Source: Aliihoeflea sp023389195 (GTDB lineage Bacteria; Pseudomonadota; Alphaproteobacteria; Rhizobiales; Rhizobiaceae). Taken from it: DNA of 64,000 bases. The stretch covers positions 1 through 64,000 of the forward strand of contig JAEWET010000029.1 in assembly GCA_023389195.1 (NCBI GenBank), read 5' to 3'. Positions 49,030 to 58,893 of the stretch are shown piece by piece. Every line of letters begins with the position of its first letter. The stretch's first letter is position 1. Under the pieces are notes generated by a model. It ran no database searches and had not been told where the DNA came from. It saw only the letters and a list, made by a program, of their open reading frames with translations. The position numbers and the translations under genes are program-made.

Positions 49030-50459
49030 TGCTGGGCTCGATCTCCGCGCTGATGAAGACGACGGCGGCGCGGCTTTCCGCGCTCTATCTCCTGCTGTTC
49101 GCGATCTGCGCGGTCGGGCTGGTGTTCTACATGGGCTCGTTGACGATGCGCATGCTGACCGGCCAGATCCAGGACACGGTCTCCGAAGAGGTGCTGAGCC
49201 TCGGGCGTGCCTATCAACGCGGCGGGCTGACGACGCTGGTGCGCGTGGTGGAAGGCAGGTCGCGCCAGCCCGGCGCCTATCTCTACATCATCGCGGACCC
49301 GACCGGCCGCATCCTCGGCGGCAACGTGCAGAGCCTCGAGCCGCAGGTGCTCGGCGCGGAAGGCTGGACCGAGCGGCCCTTTTCCTATGAGCGCTACGGC
49401 GAGCCCGAAACGCGCACGGCCGACGTGCCCACCGCCAGAGAAGGCCCGCACATGGCGATGGCCGTCGTGGTGCGGCTGCCCAACCAGATGATCCTGCTGG
49501 TCGGTCGCGATCTCGGCGAGCCCGAGCGCTTCGGCAACGTCATCCGGCGGGCGCTGATCGTCGCGTTCGGCATGATGGGCCTCGGCGCGCTCGCCATCTG
49601 GTTCCTCGTCGGCCGGCGCGCATTGAAGCGGATCGACAACATTTCCGATGCGAGCCGGCGCATCATGGGCGGCGACTTATCCGGCCGCCTGCCGGTGGCC
49701 GGCGCAGGCGACGAGTTCGACCGGCTGTCGCAGAATCTGAACGAGATGCTGGCCCGGATTGGCGCCCTCAACGAAGGGCTGAAACAGGTTTCCGACAATA
49801 TCGCGCACGATCTGAAGACGCCGCTGACGCGTCTGCGCAACCGGGCCGAGGCGGCGCTTGCCAGGGGCAACGAGCCACAGCATCGCGCCGCGCTGGAAGC
49901 GACGATCGCCGAATCCGACCAGCTCATCCGCACCTTCAACGCGATCCTGATGATCAGCCGCCTGGAATCGGGCTATTCGGCGGAGAATACGGCCGTGATC
50001 GACCTGTCGGCGATCGTCGCCGACGTCGTGGAACTCTACGAGCCGGCCGCCGACGAAGTGGGCGTCGCGCTCGCTGCCGACGCGCCCGCCGGATTGGTCA
50101 TTTCCGGCAACCGCGAACTCATTGGCCAGTCGCTGTCGAACATCGTCGACAATGCGATCAAATACTCCGCAGGGTTCGGCGAACATCCTCGCGTGCGCGT
50201 GGCGGCGAAGCGCGGCGGGGGCGAGATCGTCGTTTCGATTTGCGATACGGGTCCGGGCATCCCGCCCGAGGACCGCGCAAGGGCGACGGAGCGTTTCGTC
50301 CGTCTGGAGCAGAGCCGTTCGCAGCCGGGCTCGGGTCTCGGCCTCAGCCTAGCCAAGGCCGTCATGACCTTTCACGGCGGACGGCTTGAATTGTCGGGCG
50401 AAAACCCTGGATTATGCGTCTCGATGATCTTCCCGGCAGGCGATTCCCCAGCTCCATGA
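49029..50459 (+). CDS. Sensor histidine kinase linked to degP
   Basis: A 476-residue kinase: two membrane helices (about 18-38 and 172-194) around a periplasmic domain of 130 residues, HAMP (about 195-248), phospho-acceptor His260 (DNIAHDLKTPLTR), N box (SNIVDNAIKYS) and G boxes (DTGPGIPPED, GSGLGLSLAKAV). ATG 49029 overlaps the regulator stop. The glnE start overlaps its stop (ATGA at 50456), so the three are a translationally coupled set. Confidence 0.9.
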   Translation: MLGSISALMKTTAARLSALYLLLFAICAVGLVFYMGSLTMRMLTGQIQDTVSEEVLSLGRAYQRGGLTTLVRVVEGRSRQPGAYLYIIADPTGRILGGNVQSLEPQVLGAEGWTERPFSYERYGEPETRTADVPTAREGPHMAMAVVVRLPNQMILLVGRDLGEPERFGNVIRRALIVAFGMMGLGALAIWFLVGRRALKRIDNISDASRRIMGGDLSGRLPVAGAGDEFDRLSQNLNEMLARIGALNEGLKQVSDNIAHDLKTPLTRLRNRAEAALARGNEPQHRAALEATIAESDQLIRTFNAILMISRLESGYSAENTAVIDLSAIVADVVELYEPAADEVGVALAADAPAGLVISGNRELIGQSLSNIVDNAIKYSAGFGEHPRVRVAAKRGGGEIVVSICDTGPGIPPEDRARATERFVRLEQSRSQPGSGLGLSLAKAVMTFHGGRLELSGENPGLCVSMIFPAGDSPAP

Positions 50460-53404
50460 CAAAAAGCGACGCAAACGGCCCGACCACACTCCAGGCATTC
50501 GGGCGCGCGTCGCTAAAGCCGCTTCGCCCCGACAATGCCGCCGAACTGGTCGCGGACTTCATCGAGACGGCGCGCCAGGACGAATGCGCCGCGCTGGCCG
50601 ATGCGCTCGAGGCCGACAAGGAGGTGGCCGCGTTCCTCGGCGCGGCGTTCGACCTCTCGCCATTCCTGCGCGACGCGGGGCGTCGCCGGCCCGCGATCCT
50701 CCAGAGCCTCGTCACCACACCGCTCGACAAACGGCTGGCGGCGATCATCGAGGAAATCGGCGCATCGGCCTCGATGGCGGACAACGAAACGACGCTGATG
50801 AAGTCGCTGCGGCTTCTGAAAAGCGAGGCGCATGCCTTGCTTGCGCTGGGCGCCCTTGCCGGCATCCATTCCGCCGAGACGACGGTGGCGCGGCTCAGCG
50901 ATTTGGCCGATGCCTGCATCGGCGCCGCGATCGACTTCCTTCTGGTCGAGACTCATGACCGCGGCGCGATCAAATTGCCGGACCGGATGAAACCGGGCAG
51001 GGGGTCGGGCCTCGTCGTTCTCGGCATGGGCAAGCTCGGTGCGCACGAGCTGAACTTCTCGTCGGATATCGATCTGATCCTGTTTGTCGATGTAGAAGCC
51101 GAAGCGATTCTCGATCCGCTCGATGCGACGGATCTTTTCTCGCGGCTCGCGCGCCGGTTGGTGCGCATCCTTCAGGACCGCACGGAACACGGCTATGTCT
51201 TCCGCACCGACCTCAGGCTGCGCCCCGATCCGGGCTCGACGCCGCTCGCGATCCCGACCGAGGCCGCGCTGAACTACTATGAAGGACGCGGCCAGAATTG
51301 GGAGCGCGCCGCCATGATCAAGGCCCGGCCGCTCGCCGGCGACATCGCGGCGGGCGAGGCCTTCCTCACCGAGCTGACCCCCTATATCTGGCGCAAATAC
51401 ATGGACTTCGCGGCAATCGCAGACGTCCACTCGATCAAGCGCCAGATCCACGCGCACAAGGGCCACGGCGAGATTGCGGTCAAGGGCCACAACGTGAAGC
51501 TGGGCCGCGGCGGCATTCGCGAGATCGAATTCTTCGTCCAGACCCAGCAATTGATCGCCGGCGGACGGTTCCAGGAACTGCGCGGCCGCCAGACCGTCGC
51601 GATGCTCGCCGTCCTCGCCGAGCGCGGCTGGATCGGCGCGGAGGCGCGCGATGCGCTTGCGAAACAATACTGGTTCCTGCGCGACGTGGAGCACGCGATC
51701 CAGATGGTCGCCGACGAGCAGAGCCATGTGCTGCCCGAAGACGATGACGGCCTGCGTCGCATCGCGCTGATGCTCGGCTTCGAAGACGAGACGAAATTTT
51801 CCGAGACGTTCCGCGGCTCGCTCCAACTGGTCGAAAAGCACTATGCGGCCTTGTTCGAAACCGCGCCGCAACTGTCGCGCGGGGTCGGCAATCTGGTTTT
51901 CACCGGAGATGTCGATGATCCCGACACGTTGCAGACGCTGGCGGAACTGGGATTCGAGCGGCCGAGCGACATTGCGCGCCTGATCCGGACCTGGCATTTC
52001 GGCCGCTATCGCGCGACGCAATCGGCCGAGGCGCGCGAGCGTCTGACGGAGCTGACGCCGGCGCTGTTGGAAGCCTTTGGCCAGACCAAGCGCGCCGACG
52101 AGGCGATCCTGCGTTTCGACGAGTTTCTGAAGGGGCTGCCCGCCGGCATCCAGCTCTTCTCGCTGTTCCAGTCGAACCCGTCGCTCTTGAAGCTGCTGGC
52201 GACGATCATGGGCGCCGCGCCGCGCCTCGCCCAGATCATCACCCGCCGCCCGCACGTCTTCGACGGGCTGCTCGATCCGGGCCTCCTCTCTGAACTGCCC
52301 AACAAGGCCTATCTCGCCGAGCGCCTCGACGGGTTCCTGACGGGCGTCGAACTGCATGAGGAACTGCTCGACCGTCTGCGCATCTTCGCGGCAGAGCAGA
52401 AATTCCTGATCGGCATCCGGCTTCTCTCCGGCGCCATCGACCATCGCCGCGCCGGCAAGGCCTTTTCCGACCTCGCCGACCTGACGATCGGCAGTGCGCT
52501 GGAGGCAGTGCAGGCGGAATTCGCGATCCGGCACGGCGCGATGTCGGGCGGCAAGGTCTGCATCATCGGCATGGGCAAGTTGGGCAGCCGGGAGCTGACC
52601 GCGGGTTCCGACGTCGACCTGATCCTGCTCTACGACCATGACGAGGACGCTGAGGAATCCGATGGGGAAAAGCCGCTCGCGCCGGCGCATTACTTTACCC
52701 GGCTGACTCAGCGCCTGATTGCAGCCGTCTCGGCGCCCACCGCGGAAGGGGTGCTTTACGAGCTCGACTTGCGCCTGCGCCCCTCCGGAAACAAAGGGCC
52801 GGTCGCAACCCATATCGAGGCTTTCGCAAAGTACCAGCGCGAGGAAGCATGGACCTGGGAGCATATGGCGCTGACGCGGGCCCGCGCCGTCGCCGGCGAC
52901 CCGGACCTGATCGCCGTCGCCAACGCGCATGTCGCGGACGTTCTGGCGACGAAGCACGATGCCGGCAAGGTCCGCGCGGATGCGAGCGAGATGCGCAAGC
53001 TCATCGCCAGTGAAAAGCCGCCGCGCGACGTCTGGGATGTGAAGCTGGTCTCAGGCGGGCTGATCGACCTCGAATTCATCGCGCAGGTGGCCACGCTGAC
53101 CGGCCGCGTCGATGGCGACGAACACACTGCTTCGACCGTCGAGACGTTGCAGCGCCTGTCACCGGATTTTTGCGATCCGACCGCGCGCGACGAACTCGTC
53201 GCCGCTCACGAGCTCTACGCGTCGCTGACGCAGATATTGCGGCTGTGCCTGACCGGTCCGTTCGAGCCGGAAGACGTGCCGCCGGGCCTCGCCGACCTTC
53301 TTCTCCGCACCACCGACCTGCCGGATCTGAAGGTGCTGGAGGCGTATTTGAAGGACACGTCGAAGACGGTGTCTGGGCACTTCAGGAAGCTGATCGGCAA
53401 GTGA
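50456..53404 (+). CDS. glnE: Glutamine synthetase adenylyltransferase/adenylyl-removing enzyme
   Basis: A 982-residue bifunctional enzyme that switches glutamine synthetase off (adenylylation) and on (deadenylylation) in response to PII and glutamine. Two nucleotidyltransferase domains are visible: N-terminal GMGKLGAHELNFSSDIDL (about 190-207) and C-terminal GMGKLGSRELTAGSDVDL (about 705-722), each with the paired Asp metal ligands. ATG 50456 (ATGA overlap with the kinase) is chosen; ATG 50414 would overlap by 46 bases. Its coupling to an envelope kinase gene is a conserved rhizobial arrangement, without obvious logic. Confidence 0.95.
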   Translation: MTKSDANGPTTLQAFGRASLKPLRPDNAAELVADFIETARQDECAALADALEADKEVAAFLGAAFDLSPFLRDAGRRRPAILQSLVTTPLDKRLAAIIEEIGASASMADNETTLMKSLRLLKSEAHALLALGALAGIHSAETTVARLSDLADACIGAAIDFLLVETHDRGAIKLPDRMKPGRGSGLVVLGMGKLGAHELNFSSDIDLILFVDVEAEAILDPLDATDLFSRLARRLVRILQDRTEHGYVFRTDLRLRPDPGSTPLAIPTEAALNYYEGRGQNWERAAMIKARPLAGDIAAGEAFLTELTPYIWRKYMDFAAIADVHSIKRQIHAHKGHGEIAVKGHNVKLGRGGIREIEFFVQTQQLIAGGRFQELRGRQTVAMLAVLAERGWIGAEARDALAKQYWFLRDVEHAIQMVADEQSHVLPEDDDGLRRIALMLGFEDETKFSETFRGSLQLVEKHYAALFETAPQLSRGVGNLVFTGDVDDPDTLQTLAELGFERPSDIARLIRTWHFGRYRATQSAEARERLTELTPALLEAFGQTKRADEAILRFDEFLKGLPAGIQLFSLFQSNPSLLKLLATIMGAAPRLAQIITRRPHVFDGLLDPGLLSELPNKAYLAERLDGFLTGVELHEELLDRLRIFAAEQKFLIGIRLLSGAIDHRRAGKAFSDLADLTIGSALEAVQAEFAIRHGAMSGGKVCIIGMGKLGSRELTAGSDVDLILLYDHDEDAEESDGEKPLAPAHYFTRLTQRLIAAVSAPTAEGVLYELDLRLRPSGNKGPVATHIEAFAKYQREEAWTWEHMALTRARAVAGDPDLIAVANAHVADVLATKHDAGKVRADASEMRKLIASEKPPRDVWDVKLVSGGLIDLEFIAQVATLTGRVDGDEHTASTVETLQRLSPDFCDPTARDELVAAHELYASLTQILRLCLTGPFEPEDVPPGLADLLLRTTDLPDLKVLEAYLKDTSKTVSGHFRKLIGK

Positions 53405-53437
53405 CGACTGGGGGGCCCGTAGCCGCGAGCCTAGAAG

Positions 53438-53566
53438 GCGTCATTCCGGCCGAAGTCCGAGCGCAGCGAGGCGAGAGCCGGAACCCACTCCGTGAGTTTG
53501 ACGGCTACGGAATGGATTCCGGATAGCCGATCGTCGCTGCGCTCCGATCCGCTTCCGGAATGACGC
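53438..53566. repeat. Palindromic element with 12-bp terminal repeats
   Basis: GCGTCATTCCGG (53438-53449) and CCGGAATGACGC (53555-53566) are perfect inverted ends of a 129-base element; internal GAGCGCAGCGA / TCGCTGCGCTC blocks also pair. It lies between convergent glnE and pleC. No gene is seen in the 198-base gap. Confidence 0.75.
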
Positions 53567-53602
53567 GCGGCGAGGAAACGGCCGGCCGGCTGGCGTCGAA
53601 CC

Positions 53603-55933
53603 CTAAGCTGCCTGCTTGACCAGCACCTGCTCGCGGGCGGGGATGCGGACCGAGACGATGGTGCCGACGCCCTCGTTCGAGCGGATCTTCAGCGCGCCGC
53701 CATGAAGTTCGGCCAGCGAGCGCGAGATGGCGAGGCCGAGGCCGGAACCGGTGTGGTTCTTGGAGAACTGGTTCTGCACCTGCTCGAAGGGCCGGCCGAG
53801 CTTTTTCAGCGCGTCCTTGGGAATGCCGCAGCCCGTATCCTCGATGCTGATGACGACCGAATTGCCGATCTTGCGGGCGCGCATCGAGATGTTGCCGCCT
53901 TCGCCGGTGAACTTCACGGCGTTGGACAGAAGATTGAGCATGATCTGCTTGACCGCGCGGCGATCGGCGAAGAGCTCCATCGTGTTGGAGATCTTGGTCT
54001 CGACATTGATCTGCTTCTTGGCTGCTTGCAGCGCGACGACGCGGATCGCCTCGTCGATGAGCGGGTTGAGTTCGATGCCTTCGCGGTCGATCGAGAACTG
54101 GCCGGCTTCGATCTTGGACATGTCGAGAATGTCGTTGATGACGCCGAGGAGGTAGGTGCCCGATCCGTGGATGTCGCGGATGTATTCCTCGTATTTGTCC
54201 GAGCCGAGCGGGCCGAAAAGACGCGTCGACATCAGTTCGGAGAAGCCGATGATGGCGTTGAGCGGCGTGCGCAATTCGTGCGACATGTTGGCGAGGAATT
54301 CGGACTTGGCGCGGTTTGCCGCCTCGGCGCGTTCCGTTTCCTTCATGTATTCGCGGTTGAGCTCGACGAGTTCGCGCGTGCGCTCGCCCTCGGCCTTGCG
54401 GGCCAGCGAAAGGTCGTGGATCGTCGCCATCAGGCGGCGTTCCGAATCGACGAGCTTTTCCTGGTTCTGCTTGATCGACGTGATGTCCGTGCCGACCGAC
54501 ACCGTGCCGCCGTCGCGGGTGCGCAGTTCGTTGACCTGCAGCCAGCGCCCGTCGCCGAGCTGGCGCTCATAAGTCGCGCCGCCGGCAAGGCCGCTGGAAT
54601 TGGCAAGCTTGCGCTCATGCGCGAAGGCCGTCATGCGCTTGGCGATCGTCTCGCGGCTGGTGCCGGGGAAGACGTCGGCATCCGACAGGCCGTGATCCTT
54701 CTGGAATTTCGAGTTGCACATGATGAGATGCTGGTTGGCATCCCACAGGACGAAGGATTCGTTGATGTTTTCGATCGCGGTGCGCAGGCGAAGATCGGCC
54801 GTTTCCGAACGCTGGGCGAGGTGCCGCTGCTCGGTGATGTCGACGGCGATGCCGACGAGGTGGATATCGGCGGCGTCGGGATCGTTGACCTGCGCCTTCG
54901 CCCTGATCCAGACCCAGCCGCCGCTGGCATGGCGCATGCGGAAAATCTGGTCGAACTGGTCGGTTTCGCCTTCGGCGACGCGCTGCGCGATCGCCATCAG
55001 GTCGCCGTCCTCGGGATGGATGATCTCGGAAATGGAGCCGAAGGACAGCATGCCTTCGCAGGGCTCGTAGCCCAGCATCTCGTACATCGAGCGCGACCAG
55101 TGCATGCGCCCGCGGGCAAGGTCCCAGTCCCAGATGCCACAACGCCCGCGCGTCAGCGCCATGTCGTTGCGAAGATTGGCTTCCTCATAGATGCGGTCGG
55201 CAGCTTCCGCGCGCGCGGCCTGGGTGAAATAGGCATAGAGGACGACGAGAAGGACGCCTGCCGTCAGCACGAAGAGCGTGACGTTGAGCGCCAGAGACTT
55301 GCGCCATTCCTCCAGCACGGTGTCACGCGAGATGAGCGCGAAGGCCGCGCCGGTGCGCCCTTCGAGAAGCTCGGCGGCGGCGAACCAGCTTTCACCGGCG
55401 ACGGTGACTTCCAGCACGCCGGCGCGCTGGCCGAACATTAAGAGTGGCTGGCCGTCGACGACCAGGTTTTCGAGCGACTGGCCGACGAGCTGTTGCTGAC
55501 CGGTCGTGGCAACGATCTCGAATTCGGCATCCGTGATCATCAGAACCTGTTCGTCGGCGATGACGGAGTGACGCGTCGTATCGCGCAGCACGGCTTCCGA
55601 GATCAGCTTGTCCGGCGCGCTCTCGCCATGGCTGGTCCGCATCGCGTGATAGACCTGGCTGGCGGTGAGGCCCAGAAGGCCCTTGGACGTCGCTTCGAGG
55701 TCTTCCTTCCAGGCAAAGAGCGATAGCGAGCGCATCGCCGCGATGAGGAGCAGGAAGCAGATGACGAGGGTGGGGATCGAACGGCGCAGATAGGGTTCGG
55801 CGGCCAGAAGCCGCTTATAGGCCGGCGCGGCAATGAAGCGCGCATGACCCGCGAGGCGAACCTTCTTCTGGCGCGGTCTGCGCCAGGTAAAGAGTTGCCC
55901 TGCGGCCGCGCCCCACGCGTCCGTTAGTGCCAT
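53603..55933 (-). CDS. pleC: PAS-domain sensor histidine kinase, PleC-like
   Basis: A 776-residue kinase/phosphatase: TM helix about 53-70, periplasmic sensor about 75-215, TM about 222-245, two PAS domains (about 265-375 with WDWDLARGRMHWSRSMYEML, and 385-495), a coiled coil, HisKA with His552 (FLANMSHELRTPLN), N box (LNLLSNAVKFTGEGG) and G boxes (DTGCGIP, GSGLGLAISR). PleC controls DivK phosphorylation opposite DivJ. The assignment uses the FGPLGSDKYEEY segment and the glnE neighbourhood seen in Sinorhizobium. ATG 55933 follows GGGGAG; the frame extends 17 codons further without a site. Confidence 0.8.
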   Translation of the reverse strand: MALTDAWGAAAGQLFTWRRPRQKKVRLAGHARFIAAPAYKRLLAAEPYLRRSIPTLVICFLLLIAAMRSLSLFAWKEDLEATSKGLLGLTASQVYHAMRTSHGESAPDKLISEAVLRDTTRHSVIADEQVLMITDAEFEIVATTGQQQLVGQSLENLVVDGQPLLMFGQRAGVLEVTVAGESWFAAAELLEGRTGAAFALISRDTVLEEWRKSLALNVTLFVLTAGVLLVVLYAYFTQAARAEAADRIYEEANLRNDMALTRGRCGIWDWDLARGRMHWSRSMYEMLGYEPCEGMLSFGSISEIIHPEDGDLMAIAQRVAEGETDQFDQIFRMRHASGGWVWIRAKAQVNDPDAADIHLVGIAVDITEQRHLAQRSETADLRLRTAIENINESFVLWDANQHLIMCNSKFQKDHGLSDADVFPGTSRETIAKRMTAFAHERKLANSSGLAGGATYERQLGDGRWLQVNELRTRDGGTVSVGTDITSIKQNQEKLVDSERRLMATIHDLSLARKAEGERTRELVELNREYMKETERAEAANRAKSEFLANMSHELRTPLNAIIGFSELMSTRLFGPLGSDKYEEYIRDIHGSGTYLLGVINDILDMSKIEAGQFSIDREGIELNPLIDEAIRVVALQAAKKQINVETKISNTMELFADRRAVKQIMLNLLSNAVKFTGEGGNISMRARKIGNSVVISIEDTGCGIPKDALKKLGRPFEQVQNQFSKNHTGSGLGLAISRSLAELHGGALKIRSNEGVGTIVSVRIPAREQVLVKQAA

Positions 55934-56109
55934 TGATGGCTCCCCGAATTTCGAACCTTGCGAATCGATCCGGCAACGCCGCACTTCCGAATCGTCTATA
56001 AGGAATCAGAGCCGATTCGCGCTGTCCAGAGCATCGGGCCAAATCTTGCTGAAATGTTGACGGATCGCACGACGCTGCGTCCTTTCGGACTCAATCGCCG
56101 GCCGCGCGT

Positions 56110-58746
56110 CTATCCGAGCGTGCGTTCGACGATGTCCTTCAGGTCCGTCGAGAGGCCTGGAACCGCAGCGATGCGGGCGAGTTCGGCACGGGCATGACCT
56201 TGCCGGCCAGGCTCGAGCGAGCGCCATGAGCGAAAGGCGGTAGCAAGCCGCGCCGCAACTTGCGGATTGCGCTTTTCGACCTCGATGATGCGGTCGGCGA
56301 AGAAGCGGTAGCCGGCGCCATCGGCCCGGTGGAAGCCGGTCTGGTTGGAGCTGGCAAAGGTGCCGATGAGGGAGCGGACGCGATTGGGGTTTCCGATCGA
56401 GAACGCACCGTGCGCCGTCAGACCCTCGACGCGGGACAGCGCGGCCTCGCCCGGAATGGTCGCCTGGATCTGGAACCATTTGTCGAGCACCAGCGGATTG
56501 TCGCCGTAGCGCGCTTCGAAATCGGCGAGCGCGGCCACGGTCTGCATTTCCGTCGGGAACCGGTGGGCAAGGACGGCGAGCGCGGCGGCGCGTTCGGTCA
56601 TGTTGGTCGCATCGCGATACTGGCTGGCCGCAAGTTCGGGCGTGCCCTGCGCTGCCGAGGCGTAGTCGAGGAGGACATTCCGCAGGGCGCGCCGGCCGGC
56701 GCTTTCCGCGTCCGGCGAGAATGAATCATCGCCTTGAAGATCGCCGTAAAGTGCCTCGAATGATTCACGATTTGCCGCCGCCATGACGTCGACGAGCGTG
56801 TTGCGTGCGACATGGATCGCGTCGGGATCGATGTTCGAGCCGATCTCGCGCGCAACATCCGCCTCGCTCGGCGGGGTCAGCGCAAGCGCGCGATAGGCGG
56901 GCTCGAGCGCATCGTCGGCCGCGATGGCACCAAGCACTTCGGCAAGCCGACCGGCCATGTTGCTTTGCGGGGCGGGGGCTTTGCTCGTCTCGATCAAATG
57001 ATCGGACAGGAGCCCGTTCAGCGCCTGCCAACGCGCGACGAGGTCGCTGTCGTGCCGGGCGAGAAACAGCCGGTCCTCGACGCTCTGCTCGCTCGCCAGC
57101 GTGATCGGCGCGGAAAAGCCGCGGTTGAGAGAAATTGCGGGGCGCTCGGAAAGACCGGCGAAGCGGACCGTCTGCCGCCGCTTCTTCAGGTGGATCACGC
57201 CGTCCGCAAAGCTCGTCGCATCGACGGCCGCGGCATCGAGGTCGCTGCCATCCTTTCCGACGAGGCCGATGGCGAGCGGAATGTGCATGACGCGCTTGCG
57301 GCTTTCGAGCGGCGTCGGTGGAACCGACTGCTCGATGTCGAGCGAAAGTTCGCCACGCGTCTCGTCATAGGCGGTAGAGACGCTGACATGCGGCGTGCCC
57401 GCCTGGTGATACCAGAGCGCGAACTGCGAGAGGTCGCGGCCCGAGACGTCCTCGAACACTTTGAGGAAATCTTCGATCGTCGCCGCGTCGCCGTCATGGC
57501 GCTCGAAATAGAGGTCCATGCCTTGTCGGAAAGTCTCTGCGCCGAGGATGGTGCGGATCATCCGCACGACTTCCGAACCCTTTTCGTAGACGGTCGCCGT
57601 GTAGAAATTGTTGATCTCGCGATAGCGGCGCGGACGCACCGGATGGGCGAGCGGGCCCTGGTCCTCGGGGAACTGCAGCGACTTCAAAGTCCGAACTTCG
57701 GCGATGCGCTTGACCGCGCGCGAGCGCATGTCGGCTGAGAATTCGTGGTCGCGGAAAACTGTCAGCCCTTCCTTGAGGCAGAGCTGGAACCAGTCGCGGC
57801 AAGTGATTCTGTTGCCCGTCCAATTGTGGAAATATTCATGCGCGATGATCGCCTCGATATTGGCGAAATCGGCGTCGGTCGCGGTCTCCTCGTCGGCAAG
57901 GACGTATTTGTCGTTGAAGATATTGAGGCCCTTGTTCTCCATCGCGCCCATATTGAAATCGGACACGGCGACGATGTTGAAGACGTCGAGATCGTATTCG
58001 AGGCCGAAAACCTCCTCGTCCCACGACATCGAGCGCTTGAGCGCGTCCATGGCGTAGGTCGCGCGCGCTTCCTTGCCCTTCTCGACATAGATGCCGAGTT
58101 CGACGGTGCGGCCCGAACGGGTGGTGAAACTATCGGTGATGCGCCCCAGATCGCCGGCGACGAGCGCGAACAGATAGGAGGGCTTGAGATGCGGGTCGTG
58201 CCAGACGGCATAGTGCCAGCCATCTTCGAGATCGCCGCTTTCGACCGGATTGCCGTTGGAAAGAAGGATCGGCGCAGATGACTTCGGCGCCTCCACGCGC
58301 ACGGTATAGACGGACATGACGTCCGGCCGGTCGAGAAAATAGGTGATGCGGCGAAAGCCTTCCGCCTCGCATTGCGTGCAGTAGACGCCATTCGACAGGT
58401 AAAGCCCCATCAGCGCCGAATTGGCCTCGGGAGCGAGTTCCGTCTCGATGACGAGCGAAAACTGTCCTTTCGGCAAGCGGGCGATGGTCAGACGGTCGGG
58501 TGTCGCCTCGAAACCTCCCGCCGGCAGTTGCGTGCCGTCCAGCGTCAACGACAGAAGCTTCAGCCCGTCGCCGTCGAGCACGAGCGGCGCGTCGAGCGCG
58601 GCATCCTCGCGCCGTTCGATAGAAAGCGTGGCCGTGACGCGCGTGTGGTGTGGGTCGAGCCGGAAGGTGAGGTCGGTCGCGCGGATGGCGTATTCGCTCG
58701 GGCGATAGTCCTCGAGACGGTAGACCTTGCCGGTGTCGATCGTCAT
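56110..58746 (-). CDS. pepN: Aminopeptidase N
   Basis: An 878-residue M1 zinc aminopeptidase, the usual length for the E. coli PepN type. GAMEN is at 267-271 and the zinc site is His303-Glu304-x-x-His307 (HEYFHNWTGNR) with Glu326 (KEGLTVFRD). It removes N-terminal residues from peptides in the cytoplasm. The C-terminal helical domain (about 540-878) is complete. It lies upstream of pleC on the same strand, 176 bases apart; no promoter in that gap is convincing. Divergent from the molybdenum hydroxylase gene. Confidence 0.96.
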   Translation of the reverse strand: MTIDTGKVYRLEDYRPSEYAIRATDLTFRLDPHHTRVTATLSIERREDAALDAPLVLDGDGLKLLSLTLDGTQLPAGGFEATPDRLTIARLPKGQFSLVIETELAPEANSALMGLYLSNGVYCTQCEAEGFRRITYFLDRPDVMSVYTVRVEAPKSSAPILLSNGNPVESGDLEDGWHYAVWHDPHLKPSYLFALVAGDLGRITDSFTTRSGRTVELGIYVEKGKEARATYAMDALKRSMSWDEEVFGLEYDLDVFNIVAVSDFNMGAMENKGLNIFNDKYVLADEETATDADFANIEAIIAHEYFHNWTGNRITCRDWFQLCLKEGLTVFRDHEFSADMRSRAVKRIAEVRTLKSLQFPEDQGPLAHPVRPRRYREINNFYTATVYEKGSEVVRMIRTILGAETFRQGMDLYFERHDGDAATIEDFLKVFEDVSGRDLSQFALWYHQAGTPHVSVSTAYDETRGELSLDIEQSVPPTPLESRKRVMHIPLAIGLVGKDGSDLDAAAVDATSFADGVIHLKKRRQTVRFAGLSERPAISLNRGFSAPITLASEQSVEDRLFLARHDSDLVARWQALNGLLSDHLIETSKAPAPQSNMAGRLAEVLGAIAADDALEPAYRALALTPPSEADVAREIGSNIDPDAIHVARNTLVDVMAAANRESFEALYGDLQGDDSFSPDAESAGRRALRNVLLDYASAAQGTPELAASQYRDATNMTERAAALAVLAHRFPTEMQTVAALADFEARYGDNPLVLDKWFQIQATIPGEAALSRVEGLTAHGAFSIGNPNRVRSLIGTFASSNQTGFHRADGAGYRFFADRIIEVEKRNPQVAARLATAFRSWRSLEPGRQGHARAELARIAAVPGLSTDLKDIVERTLG

Positions 58747-58893
58747 GCTTTGCCCCTGGATGCGCGGAAACGGATTGCCGCACTCCGCGAGAATTGATCT
58801 GCTGGCCGGTCTTTACACGATGCTGGCCCTCGACAAAACTGTCGGTCCGCGCCAGTTCACTGGCATTCTCCCAAACGATCCGGAAAGTTTTCA

